From assembly GCA_000827205.1 (NCBI GenBank), contig KN832560.1, forward strand, positions 142,244-206,243: a stretch of 64,000 nucleotides of DNA, given 5' to 3'. Made by a program: the position numbers and the translations under genes. Every line of letters starts with the position of its first letter. The first letter of the stretch is position 1. This stretch comes from Plicaturopsis crispa FD-325 SS-3 (taxonomy: Eukaryota > Basidiomycota > Agaricomycetes > Amylocorticiales > Amylocorticiaceae). Positions 1 through 14,042 of the stretch are shown in pieces. The notes beneath the pieces are model-generated. The model ran no database searches. It was not told where the DNA came from and worked only from the letters and a program-made list of their open reading frames with translations.

Positions 1-408
1 TTGACTACATCGGCAGGCTCAGTCCGGCAAGTTCCTTAACCATGACCTATGCTGCGATCTACACGGTACTTACATATAATTTGCAGCTGGCTTTCCCCAG
101 AGATCATCGAAGGGAGCGTATCGTCTATAACGACTCAGGCGGATACGTACTCGTACGCTATGGCGACTCTCGAGCTCCTTACCCTGAGGCGCCCATATTC
201 TCACAGAAAACGAGACGCTGCCGTCATCCGCGATGTAGTGATAAATAAGGAGCATCCGCCCCGACCTCCCGCACTGCGTAATGACGCTTTGTGGAAGCTG
301 CTGAAGGAGTGTTGGTCGTTTGACCCAGAGGCACGCCCTACGATGGCGACTGTCGCCTCGCGCATGCTCAGTTTTGACGCCGGGGACAACGACACAATCC
401 GTGGTTAA
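1..408 (+). CDS. Protein kinase, TKL type, C-terminal part (gene runs off the left edge)
   Basis: Only the end of a kinase catalytic domain is present. Reading from base 1, the exon encodes a segment ending SAGSVR. A 60-nt intron at 27-86 (donor GCAAGT, acceptor GCAG) joins it to WLSPEIIEG, giving the activation-segment end and APE-like motif (SPE). Downstream are the subdomain IX-like SYAMATLELLTLRRPY and the subdomain XI arginine in CWSFDPEARPTM, which is typical of tyrosine-kinase-like fungal kinases. The stop codon is at 406-408, shortly after the domain, so there is no C-terminal extension. The substrate cannot be inferred. Agaricomycete genomes often carry families of such kinases; that is background knowledge, not shown here. 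Confidence 0.75.
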
Positions 409-1622
409 TGTCGTCATTGATCTGATAGCTGGTACACGGCATCCGCGTCCGTCGTAATACAAGGTTCGGACTCTATGGTATTCTGGCGAGTGCTGTACTT
501 CTTCTGACATATGCTCTCTGCTTAGCCCTATTGAGGGTATACACGCTCCCGTGTACGTTTGCGGACATACAGTAAGAACCATTTTTGTCAGACGCAGTTA
601 GACGCCTGCAGCTGCTCCACGTACCTGCGAACCGATCATGGGAGCCGGGGAACGAGATGATGGCTGGGCGGCTGAACAGACAGGGTCGGACACAAAGCAC
701 AGCGATATGTGCTACTAGTTGCGCGAAGTCTGCTGCTCGCCCACGGCACGGGAATGCGCCGGTAATGATTATCATTGGGCTCTGATTATCAAACTGGTGT
801 ACGGAGCTGCAGTAAACTCCAGCGAAAGGTTCCAATTCGTGCACTGTGCGAAGACAGCTTTTGAGAAGGTGGGGCCAGCATACGTTAGGAAACGAGGTTA
901 CCTATACTACCAAAACATAAGCGATATCACCCGCGCCAATGCTTGACCGCTGAATCTTGTCTACGATTTTCTGACGGTATATGCCTTTGCCTTGCATTTG
1001 TCTGCGACGGTTCTCGCTGGACGCTGGGTGAGGACACGTCGTCAGGGGTCTCGTCCAAGTGTGGGAATTGATGGTCGCGGAATGGAAATTTGATCTCCGC
1101 GCCTTTGGTCCTTTTGTAGCGAAATTGACAAAAAGAGTCCACGACTGTGAGTTTCTGTGCAAAAGTGAGCGCTTTTGGACAGAATCCTGGCCAAGTTTCT
1201 CATAAATAGCGTGGGGTGGCTCGCGGACTTTCGTCGTTTTTCTTTCTCCGCCTCCTTTGTCCTCCGCCTTCAAGCTCAGCCATTTGACGGACTGACTGAC
1301 TCTGAACTGCGCTCAGCGACGCCCGCAACATCCGTGAGCGCATCTCCGCGATCCTTGGGTCTGGCAATTACTGATTTTCAGCTGCAGTTCCTCTTCCCTG
1401 CTCATCGTCGTGCTCGACGTGCTCGACGTGCGCGACGTCGGGGGCTCCAACAGCTAGCGCCTCCTGTCAGATTTCGATAAGGTTAATTCGCAACACGTGT
1501 ACACCGGCCAATATACTGAGAAGAAGAGTCCAGGAACCTGCACGTCGTCCTTGTGTTCCACTCACACCTCTAAGCGTTTCAGCTCCCAGCACGCCTGTTG
1601 CTGCTTGGACTTCGCCAATACC
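409..1622. other. Intergenic region, no gene recognised
   Basis: No open frame here has recognisable protein character. The only structure I see is a small CG-rich repeat at about 1407-1442, in which GTGCTCGACGT recurs and ends in GCGACGTCG. It lies within the probable promoter or 5' leader of the downstream regulator gene. Confidence 0.5.
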
Positions 1623-2593
1623 ATGTCTACGCCGGAGAAATCACCCGATGGCGATGAGCCACACGATACACAGTCGAACAACTCCTCCGTTCAGCCCTCG
1701 ATGACCATCCACCCCATCTCGTATTCGGGCATGCCCATGCACATGTTCCCGTACCACACGGTGTCGAGTCCCAATTCGCACTCCCTGCACTCCAAGCGGC
1801 GTCAGGTCAAGAACGCGTGCACTAATTGTCAAAAAGCTTGCAAGAAGTGCGACGATGCGCGTCCCTGCCTGCGCTGCGTCAAGTACGGCTTTAGGGAGGA
1901 CTGCCATGACTCGCATAGAAAAGAGAGGAAGAAAGGCATTAAACGGGGACCTTACAAGAAGCGCGATGGCAAAGGTGAGTTTACCGTACCACCATTCGTT
2001 GATTCATTTCTTTGCCCGCATACGTTGTGTCTGATCGTTATCGAGATCGCGCAGGCAGCAGCGTCGACGAACAAGACGCACCCGCACAGACGGGTATGCC
2101 AATGCCCCCAAACGGCGGCGTGCCACCCAGCGCGTCGCCACCGATGGCACCCTACATGGGCGCCATGCCGGGATACCCTGGCTTTTACAGCCAGTACCCG
2201 CCTCCTCAGGGTGGACCGGGTCCCAGACCTGGAGAGGGTGGGCCCCCCTTCTTCCCTCACTACTACATCCCCGTGCCGCACGCCCCGCAGCAACAACCCC
2301 CGCAGGAAAACGGCGATGGCCAAGGATATCCGCCACCCCACGCGCAATTCTACCCCGCCACATTCCTTGCGCCGTACCCGCAGCCGTACCCCCCACCATA
2401 CATGATGCCCCACCCGGGCGCGCGACAGGACGGACCAGTACCGATGCAAAGCCCGCATTACGCGCCGTATCCGCCGATGTACTCCAAGGCCCCCTCCGCG
2501 GATGACGGTCACGATAACTCGGGACCGGGCGGTGCCGGGCCAAGCGCGCGAGGTGGCGAGGGTCACGACGGGGGCGATGGGAAAACGGTGTGA
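1623..2593 (+). CDS. Zn2Cys6 transcription factor
   Basis: Two exons, 1623-1974 and 2055-2593 (intron GTGAGT...GCAG), encode 296 aa. The ATG at 1623 is chosen because the frame further upstream is low-quality sequence. Residues about 65-100 form a fungal binuclear zinc cluster. The six ligands follow the canonical C-x2-C-x6-C-x5-C-x2-C-x8-C spacing, with one extra Cys inside the first loop. A basic stretch, RKERKKGIKRGPYKKR, follows directly and is probably the linker/nuclear localisation signal. The second exon encodes a tail rich in Pro, Tyr, Met and Gly, a likely activation or low-complexity region. No fungal-specific middle homology domain is visible, so this is a short regulator. Targets are unknown. 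Confidence 0.85.
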
Positions 2594-3655
2594 GAGTTAG
2601 TTGAAGGATCTAATATCTTTTCGAACGATGTCGTGCTTTGTTTCTCTGTTGATCTTTCGGATGTACCATTACCTTCTGCGCCAGCGTTAGCGCCTACTAT
2701 GCTGTCCTCATCCTGTGCGTTTGCTCTTTTGTCACCAAATGCTATGCGATCTTGCCGTTTCTTCTGGACGCGAACGAATTGTCCATGCATGAATACTTAG
2801 TGTATTTAGTTAAAAATCTAACTACGACGCGTAGACTGAAATGAGTCGCGTTGAAGGACATATCTGACTTGGCGAAACTCAAAAACCTTCCGTTATGCTG
2901 GAAGAAGGACATCAAGATGTAAGTACATACGCGTTGGCGGGCGTCGCTGACTTGGAAGACGCAGGACTTGCAAGTGCTCTTCCAAAGCTCCGCTTCGAAC
3001 AACGCTGGCGCGCGGCATTCCCCCGTCGGCGTCTGGGACAGAGCCCTCTGGTGGACTCGCCGCTCGGACTTTCCAGCTTTTCTGACACTGGGAAAGGGCC
3101 GCCGGCATTGAGACGAAGAGCACGAACGAATGCTCTGCATGCTCTCCAGTATTCACCGTGTCCCGACTCCCAAGCGCGTGTTCTAGTCTTGCCGCTCGAT
3201 CTAGGTGGTCAGTGAGTCGGTATCACGTCGCTCACCGCACATTTCAGACCTTGCCAAAACACATTCGTTCATGAGAGCTGGCCATAGGTATTCGTCGGTT
3301 GCAAGTTGCGCCCTCTCTCTCGAGATACGCTTGTAGAAATGTACAATTGTTGAGCTGGTCCAGACAATGCAAGGCGTGCAGCCGACGCCACTGAGTAAAC
3401 AGGGCCAAAAGAAGACATGGAATCAGTGGGAACAGTCTGAGTTTACGTTCAGTTGCTTTCGGTGTTTCCTTCAGTCTTGCGGCGGTCAACTTTGCTGCTG
3501 CTCGTTGACCACGACGTTTCCTGTTTATCTGCTAATCCTCTAGTCTCCAAGGTCCATCTGCCTTTCCGGATTTCTCTTGTTTCTTTTCTTTATTTTTTTC
3601 CGCTTTTTCTACGCTTGCTGCTGTCTTTCCTTTCTGCTGCTCGCTCCTTGACTTG
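2594..3655. promoter_or_regulatory. Intergenic region with pyrimidine-rich leader of the DYRK kinase gene
   Basis: No gene is supported. The last ~110 nt before the kinase ATG (about 3545-3655) are strongly C/T-rich on the + strand with long T runs, a common feature of fungal core promoters and 5' leaders. Open frames on either strand show no domain-like sequence. Confidence 0.4.
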
Positions 3656-6600
3656 ATGTCTGCCCCAAGTACCCCCTACGCTGGCCCTGCCGCCCACGAC
3701 AAAGCTTTCAAGAAGAGAGAGAGGCCGCCAGCCCTCGACATCTACGACGAACTTTCCGCGTCAGAGCCAGAGCACCGCTACGAGCACCGTGACGACCATA
3801 ACACGCATCAGGTACTTATATTGAAGTTGGACTTCTACTGCCATGATCATCCACTTACACGCGCAGCAGCCTCAGCTTCACGTCCAGCAAGCATCTGAAT
3901 CTACCCTGGAGTTGGAAACCGGCGTGTCGCGCTCTACGTCCGCCACATCGACATTGGATCCGTACTACTTTGGATTGAGGTCTCCGTCAGATTCTCCAGT
4001 GCCACCACTCCCAGATCACAACCACCTCAGTACGACTCCCGAGACCCGTCCTCTAAACGAGCCAGTTACGCCTGTCAAGGACCCTGCCAACATTGACAGA
4101 CGCGGTTTGGTTGGGGTTGGGGAGCTTACCACTCCTCGATGGACGCGCGCGGAGAGAGATGCTCGGGAACACCCAAGGGATCAGGAACGTGAAAAGGACA
4201 ACTCAGATCTTCCTCCTGTACCAGATGTAGACGAGGACGATCCACCGGACAGTCCATGGACTATTGAAGCCATCGATGGCGAGTCCGATGAGAGGGAGGA
4301 GGTATGTCACACTTCAGTCTTTTCGTTTCTTCCTACACTAATTCAACTCGGTTTTTTTAGGAACCTGCTGAGGTACCTTCTTTTCCGCGCACCATTCGCC
4401 CACGCCCGTCTTTAGGAGAGGAGAGTGGAGGAGAGGAAATTCTATATCCTCGCAAAGCGGACGCGTTGGAATCCGTTCGCTCGAGACCTTCTGGAAACGT
4501 CGCTGATCTACCTCACCCCGTTCCCGCGTCACCCGTACCGACGACATCCCCACCGACATCGTTCGCCACACCACTTCGCAAGGCGAAAAAGCGGACGTCA
4601 GAGGAGTTTGAACTGGACAATACCGGGGCACTCGTCACCAAGCGCCATGCTTCATCGTCTACTCCCAAAGACAAAGCGAAAGAGGAGAAGGCTTCTGCTC
4701 GCAAGCATCGCAGCCTGGGCGTCGGTATGCCTTCTACCTCGCGCGAGAAAGGGAAAGAACGCCGACGCGACAGTGTAGGGCTGGGAACCAGCGTCAAAAT
4801 ATCGACTACGAAACCCGAAAAGCATACGAGACAGACATCCACTAGCTCGTCGTCGGGTATGAGCGATGCCCACCATTCACGACGTGTGCACACCACGGAC
4901 TTCTCACATCTCCCCCCATCGCCATCCACCTCCTCGATCAAGCAGTTTCTGCGCCATGCTGGGAGCGCAAATAGCTCTACCAATCCACCTTTGCGCCCTG
5001 CATCACAGGAGCACCATTCTTCCCCCAATGTCGCCCACTCGTTGTTGCGCGGTACACAAGAAGGGTGGTCTGGTATGGATGATGACGCGACAGCGGAGGC
5101 CCTACGGAAACTTGATGGACTCGGTGGAAAAACGGCTCGCTCACGGGCTAGTGTGGGCAGCCTAGTAGGTCGGCGGTCAAGTTCCAGCCGCCCGGGCACA
5201 CCGTCCAGTAAATCCGGGACACAGTGGGAAGGAGTCGGCGGCGAACACGCCAAAGTCTCCCGCCGCACCAGCGTCCGCGACAGTGTGATAAGCCATAAGG
5301 ATAGCGACAGCGACCCCGCGCACCGCCAGGTCGTCGGTCTCGGTCTAACTCATGTTGAATCGATTCTCGATACCAAGGACCCTGGCGGTAGTGCAATCGG
5401 TAGCAGCGACGACCAAGGATTCAGTTCCACACAAGACAGGACTCCCAAGAAATCGGCCACGTCGGGTGTTCGCACGAGTTTCTCCGCCAAACGTGGGTCA
5501 GCTTCTTCGACTACGTACACGAGCACGAGCACGCCTACCACCAGTTCTCGTGATTCAGCGTCGCTGTCGGCGGCTACGAGTGCGACGTCTGTCTCTGGCC
5601 GCCATTCCATTGGCAAGGCGGGAAGGAATAGCGCTGGAAGTGACGTCTCTAGCATCATGTCCGGCGAACCGACTTCAAAAGACCGTAACTCTTTGCTGGC
5701 TGCCGCCGCCAATGACACGCATGACGATGGCTTGGTACCTCCCGTGCCTCCACTTCCGAAGGACCTGACGGGCTACAAATCGCCACCAACGTCCGCGACA
5801 AACCTGACGTTTCCTAGCATGGGTGCTGGTGACGATACGGATAACCTGGACCATGAAGAGAGCGATATGGACCGCACAATTTCGCTCGAAGTCCCGCCGT
5901 TTGTAAGTCCTTCTTTCAACTCCACCTCCCCCCAGGCGCATGAAGTCGGCTACGCGCAGAGCCAGTATCAGGCGGCTAGCTATGGTTCTGCGCCGGAATC
6001 TATCCCCGTGGTTGTGAAGACGCCTTCGAAGAAATGGAGTTTCTCTAACGCTTTGAATATTAAGCTTTCGAGTTCCCCGTCCTCCGGGTCGTCCAAGGAA
6101 TCGCCGGGCTCGAAGTCATCAAACTTCGCTCTGAGTCCCCGATCGTCAACTTTCAGCCACCATTTGCGGAAAATTGACTCCAAGGAGAAAGTCACGTCTC
6201 CCGCAAGTGCGAAGAGCGTCTGGTCACCTCAATCAGAGGCCATGACATCCGCTGCATCCCTAGCGTCCTTGTCCTCGGCTGGGTCTACGCGGGTACCGAA
6301 GTCCCCAGGAGTTCAATCTCCGCGGACGCCTGACCGAGGCGTACCTAGTCGACCCAGCAGTCATTCCAGTGCAAGCACCACGCACACGTCGGGATTGACT
6401 GCTCACAATGCCCCGCTCAGCCCATCCTCGTCTTCGCGACGTGACCAATCTTCCAAGCGCCTCACGCCTTCATCGATCCCCTTCTTCCGCCGATCGTCAT
6501 CGCAGTCTATGCAGGTTCCTCCTTTACCTTCGTCATCGCCGCCTCCTTCGTCAGGGTACACGACGTCGCAATCACAGTCACGATCTAGAGCCAGTCCTAA

Positions 6601-9600
6601 TGACTATAGTATGTCAACGCTATCGACGCCGTCGACTCCAGGCACTGCGCACAAGAAGTCATCTGTTCTAAGCTTGGGCCTCCCCTCGCTCTTAAAGGGG
6701 TCCAGTTCCCGGCGGAGTCTACATGGAGATCGAAGCGACTCAAAGGAGGCAAAGGAGACACAGCGTGCCGTGCGTGATGCCGAGAAGGAGAAGGAGAAAC
6801 GCGAGAAGGTCGAGAAAGAGCGGCAGAAGAAAGAGGACAAAGATCGTAGTGAGAGCAGGATCTCAGTGCTTATGGGTCGGAGGCGGGGCAAGGTACGGGA
6901 TACTTTGTCTTCAGGGCGTGCAGTGGCTCATATGTCGTTGTTGCAGACCATGTCCTCCACGGATCGGAAGATGAAGCCCGTGGAAGACACTGAGTTACCT
7001 CCCCTGCATATGTCGGGTATCCCTCCGGCCACTCAGCAACGTGTTGCAAGACTGAAGTCGACGACGTCACCGTCGTCGTCGACCTCGTCGATCAGCCAAC
7101 ACACGACCCCTCGGACCCCCTCCACGTCGCGTATCACTTCGCAAACCGCCAGCTCAATGCAGAAGGTGTCCGACTCCTCGCTGCGTAGTCGGAATCAGCT
7201 TCCTACTATCGCTGGTTCTCCCTCGGTGGGTACAAATATCTCACAGGCTTCCAAGGAGCCGAGGGAGCCTCCGCCGTCGACCCTGATGAATTCAGTTTCG
7301 GGTACTGTCAAAGAGACACCGACGAAAATACCGCGCATATCAAGCCGGACTTCGTCGACTGCTTCTCCTGCCTTCAAGAATTCAACATCTGTTCGCCGGA
7401 CCAGTACCAATACTACGACGAATGCAGCGCAGTCTAACAATTCGTCGCCGGCCGCCTCGACTAATGAATTCGGTGTTCTGGACAACGTAGAGCCGCCTTC
7501 ATCGAAGCCGACGCCTGCAAGCACACAACGCCACTCCATTCGGTCTTCCCCGTCGACGACATCAAGAGTACCTCGGCAAGTCTCGGCCCCGACTTCCACC
7601 ACCAACGCGACGCCCCGCAAATCCAACCGCGATTCACTTTCGTTCAGCGGTCTTCGCAAGGCGTCTACCAGCTCGGTCGCTACATCGTCGTCGGTGGCAC
7701 CAAGCGAATCTCAGAGCCATCCATTCTCGGCTCTGTCACCTTCAAAAGGCTTGAAGCTGCTTAGTCCAAAGATGTCGCTCCCTGCCCCTCGAAGTTCTCA
7801 TTCGAGCTCGAGGCAAAGCGTCCCACAAAGTGCAGGTACCCCTTCCTCGAGCCGGCAGTCCTTATCTACGCCTTCTCCCGCACCCAGCTCTGTCGACGAA
7901 GAAGAACTCCTGGGTGATGAGGAAATGCTTCATTACATCCGGCGGCAACAAGCAAAAAAGATGGCCAATGGTGCAACACAAAGCGAATTGGATGAGCTGT
8001 TGCGATTCCCGGAACCTCAACCTCCGGGCATTCCATTATCGCCGGAAGGTTTGTCTTTAGCACTTTTCGAACGCAGATGCGTCGCTAACTGTTTCTCTTA
8101 CGCAGCGCTTCTCAAGGGCAGTCAGTCGAAGCATCTCTCCGAGTACGAGCGCAAGGAGATCCTCGACTATCCCAACGTTTACTACATTGGCGCCGGAAGT
8201 CAGAAGAAACCTGCCACGCCTGATCACTCTACTAATAATTATGGGTATGATGATGAACGCGGTGACTACCTCGTAGTCAACCACGATCACCTGGCGTACC
8301 GCTACGAAATCATCGATACGCTGGGCAAAGGTTCTTTCGGACAGGTTCTACACTGTCGAGATCATTGCACTGGGGAGTCTGTTGCAGTCAAAATCATCCG
8401 GAACAAGAAACGGTTTCACCACCAGGCGATGATTGAAATCAAGATTCTTGATAACCTCCTCAAATGGGCAAGTGGTTTTACATTTTTTCTCCGCTACGTT
8501 ACTGATCAGTATATCCCTCTCCCTCAGGACGAGAAAGAGGAGCACCATGTCATTAAGATGACAGAGCACTTCTATTTCCGCAACCACTTGTGTATCGCTA
8601 TGGAGCTGCTTAGCATCAACCTCTACGAGCTCATCAAGGCTAACGGCTTTGTTGGCTTTACGACGACCCTCATTCGGCGATTCACGAGTCAAATGCTCAT
8701 GTCCCTAATATTGATGAGGAAGCATCGGATCGTACATTGTGATTTGAAGCCAGAGGTCGGTCGTATCTTCCCGTTGAGCTTCCCTTTTTCTTACTTGTAT
8801 CCAGAACGTCCTTCTGCGGCATCCTGCGAAGAGTGCTATCAAAGTCATCGACTTTGGAAGTAGTTGCCTGGAGACGGAGAAAGGTAAGCCCTCCATGTGA
8901 ACCTTTACCTGTAGCCGTGACCGACTGGCATTGCAGTCTATACATATATCCAGAGTCGATTCTATCGCTCGCCCGAAGTCATCCTTGGCATGAACTACCA
9001 CATGGCCATCGACATGTGGAGTTTGGGCTGCATTCTTGCTGAGCTTTACACGGGCTACCCAATATTCCCTGGCGAGAACGAGCAGGAGCAATTGTCATGC
9101 ATCATGGAGGTTCTCGGCATTCCTGATAAAGACTTCATAAACCGCAGTACCCGCAAGCGCATCTTCTTCGGTAAGTGCTACCGCTAGCAGCATTTGTGGA
9201 CTTGGAACTCAATATTGCTTAGACAACAATGGGACGCCTCGCCCAGTGGTCAACTCGAAAGGCAGGCGCAGACGTCCCGGCACGAAAAACCTCGCGCAAG
9301 TGCTACGGAGTAATGACGAGGACTTCATTGACTTCATAGCCAAGTGCTTGATCTGGGACCCTGATCGACGGATTAAGCCACAGCAGGCAATCGTGCATCC
9401 CTTCGTTACTGGTGGCCGACGCGTCAAGGCGACTAACCCTTCGCCTGCGAAGGGATTCCTGTCTTCGGGATCGAGCAGTCGCCATAAAACCGCAGAGACC
9501 CCCAAGAAGTCTCAAATCGGTGCACCCACTCCTTTGACCTCGCGAACATCCCGGACGACAGGCACCGTCCCTACCACCCCGGGCAATTCGTCCACCCACG

Positions 9601-9755
9601 CAAGTACCCTCGGATCGTCGAGGTCGTACAGACAGTCCCAGCCCCAAGGGATGTCCACATACCATTCGGCCCGCACTCTGGTGAGTAGTTTACGTTCGTA
9701 TAGAGGGCGGGAGTGTTGACCTACGTCTCTTTTTAAGACAACTACCGCCAAATGA
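3656..9755 (+). CDS. DYRK-family protein kinase, Pom1/DYRK2-like
   Basis: Nine exons: 3656-3811, 3867-4301, 4361-8048, 8106-8467, 8528-8755, 8805-8883, 8937-9170, 9223-9680 and 9738-9755, giving 1885 aa in frame. The first ~1400 residues are Ser/Thr/Pro-rich and disordered, with a charged [12 protein letters not shown]-type segment. A DYRK homology box (YDDERGDY) precedes the kinase domain, which has the GKGSFGQV glycine loop, the VAVKII lysine, HCDLKPEN, DFGSSC and the YTY activation loop autophosphorylated in DYRKs. Fission yeast Pom1, the model relative, is a cell-polarity and size-control kinase; a cortical role here is inference. The intron at 8468-8527 is GC-AG. The last exon carries only five codons plus stop. 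Confidence 0.92.
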
Positions 9756-10226
9756 GCTGGACGGTTCATGGCCTCTTCCTGTTTTATTTGTCACGAACCT
9801 GGAATCTTACATGGTATTAGAAACTTACTTAAAGCTGGCCTTCATACCCATGGTCTGCTGTATTTTTTACCCTTTGACCTGTTGTCTCTTTGGCTTCTTA
9901 TGCACATCACATCGTCGTAATCTTCACATCGTCCTGCAATATATAATTCGCTCCTCTTTAACGATTTCATGGTTGCACGTACGACATATACTGCTACTAT
10001 GATACAAGCCTTACATCTCTGAATCGCAATGTGGACCTGCAATTGCTGCGACGCGTAGTCGACGTGTGGCGTACCAATGAACATACTTACAGGGATACGT
10101 AGTAAGAGTACCGGTCGACGTCGTCTCAGTCCACCTCGGAGTCGCCAGCGCACTGCGGTGAGTTCTGCCTAACATCGATTTATCGGGGCGGAGACTCCAG
10201 GAAAGCACAGTGAGAAATAGGAGATG
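9756..10226. other. Convergent intergenic region
   Basis: This AT-richer stretch lies between the 3' ends of the kinase gene (+) and the PDK-like gene (-). It presumably holds both 3' UTRs. No other gene seen. Confidence 0.5.
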
Positions 10227-11824
10227 TCATATCTCTGCCTCCCCCGCTTCATCCAGACATCTCAACTTCAAGAACACATCACTGCCTATTACCATTACCG
10301 TCAGCTATGAAGGGCTCTGCATAGTAGAGAAAAATGCATTTACCCCATCCATCGAGTGACAAAAGATCTAGCGAGCCTCCAAAGTATCTGCAGAGGCAAC
10401 CAGGGCCCGTCAGACAGGACCAACAATTAACGGTAATGAGGAAGATAGACTTACTTCGCGTACAGCCTGCTCATGGGAAGTCCATACCCCAATCTGGACC
10501 AGAGACCGTCAGCATCTTTCGAGGGAAAAGAGCATGAAAACAAACCCTGCAATTGTGCCCATTCCCATCTGCACGCCTTTCCCGACTATCTCCCCGAAAA
10601 GGTTTCCCTCCCCGGCCCCTCCGCTGCCTATGGCAGCGCTTCCGCCTACATGCTGAGCCGCATAAGGGCCGCCGTCTTCATCTGCTTCGCCCTCCCTGCC
10701 ACCAGCGGTCGTGAATGCATATGAAAATATTTTCGTCATGTTCGCCGCTGAAACCCCGCCTCCTTCGTCACGGACTCTCAGAGACATGAATTTCGAGCCA
10801 GAGATGCCGGGAATGCTAGGTGGTGGAGAGATCGTTACGACCACGGGGGGAAGCTTTTCCGACGAAGAGCTGCCATGTAGTTTATGGTGGTGCTCTACAG
10901 TTGCTCGGAACGAGTTCTTCAAAATTTCTGTCAATATGTACTCCAGGTGAACGGGTACATATCTATCTACGGCATTAGCGCAATGTCAACTATATTATAC
11001 GAAGACAACAGACCTACACGAAAGTAGCGTCTGCTTCGCCGTCTATTATAATAGACGGACTGGATCCTAGCGTTGCCTCGCATAAATCTGTAACGTACGA
11101 GCCGCACATCTTGATCATGGCCCGAGGCGAGCACGCAGTGTCGATGACTCCCGTATGCGTGCTGTCTGGAGGCTGTCTTTGCAGCGCCTGTGACAGCGCT
11201 ATATGCTGTTCTGCGATTAATCGAACAGATATGCGGTTGCGAATGGCTCCATCGAGAAAGTCGCTAATCTGTGCAGACGACATGTACCGCGAGGATTCCT
11301 GAAAGCTTCCTGGACTTTTAGCAACGTGAAATCTGCATATACAAAAGCACATACCCCTTCGCCATCGTTGGAATGTCATTTGCATGCCGATCTACCAGAT
11401 ACTCTAGCTCCTCAGAGAATGCGGCATTCTCTTTGAGATCTCGCACGGGTGGGTAGGTAGCTAGCCATTGAAAGCTTTCGCGGTAAGACTTCAGAGTGGT
11501 CGCGACATAAGGGTTTGTCCCAACAATGAATGGGAGCGCCTCTAAGGAGCGCACGCGCATAGCCAGCCTTCGAGGAATCTCAGCTAGCGCATAAGATACC
11601 GACTCGAGTACAGATTCTGGAGTCAAGGGGCGGCCGAAGCGAACCAAGGTCGACAACGAGAGAGGTTTGGGAGCATGCGCCGCATACTTTGTGAGGAGCT
11701 CGGTGACCTCAGGCGACGATGGCGCCGGCGCTCGTCTATAGTAGTTTCTGATGGGCTTTGGTGTATAGCGAGCAGGTGCAAAAAGGCGCGTCCGTACTGC
11801 TGCCTGGCAATGGCAGTGGATCAT
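10227..11824 (-). CDS. Mitochondrial pyruvate/branched-chain 2-oxoacid dehydrogenase kinase (PDK/BCKDK family)
   Basis: Six exons on the minus strand (11824-11355, 11305-11018, 10962-10546, 10493-10455, 10387-10344, 10285-10227) encode 438 aa. The Arg-rich, acid-poor N-terminus beginning MIHCHCQAAVRTR looks like a mitochondrial presequence. An alpha-helical regulatory domain follows (residues ~25-200, including GAIRNRISVRLIAEQHIALS). The GHKL ATPase domain shows the N box (ILTEILKNSFRATVEHH), G1 (DEGGG) and G2 (GLGYGLPMSRLYAKYFGG). The ATP lid is Gly-rich. Family members phosphorylate and inactivate the E1alpha subunit of 2-oxoacid dehydrogenase complexes in the matrix. Fungal paralogues (Pkp1/Pkp2 types) cannot be separated by eye. 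The gene lies 127 nt downstream of Rpt1 on the same strand. Confidence 0.9.
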
Positions 11825-11951
11825 GTTCAAGGCCAAGGATGTCGCAGCGTCGCACTAGTCGCGACTTAATTTACTATGTTCGCGCTGACATCACGCGAGT
11901 AGAGAAGAAATGTTTTCTGTCATAATATACACAACAAGTCCGCGCAAGTAT

Positions 11952-13848
<1,897 letters not shown>

Positions 13849-14042
13849 TATGAACGAGTAGATGGAGAGCGAAAGGGATGAGCAGGACGCGCAACTGCAG
13901 CGACGCGTCAGTCACTCAGTCTCGGCAAACGCCGGCGGACTTTCAAATACTCTGAGATAGTCTGGCTGCCAGACCGTGGCGTGAAATGTGCTGCGACGGC
14001 TCGACGGTAATTATATCCTACGTACTGCCTCTGCTTTGAACG
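13849..14042. promoter_or_regulatory. Divergent promoter between Rpt1 and V-ATPase subunit A
   Basis: Only 194 nt separate the start codons of Rpt1 (-) and V-ATPase A (+), so both promoters and 5' leaders must fit here. The centre is G/C-rich with GACGCGTC-like palindromic sequence near 13902, a possible factor site. No TATA box is evident. Confidence 0.6.

Noticed and set aside
2004-2543. 179-aa minus-strand frame under the Zn2Cys6 gene
   Set aside because: Antisense of the Pro-rich second exon; no independent support.
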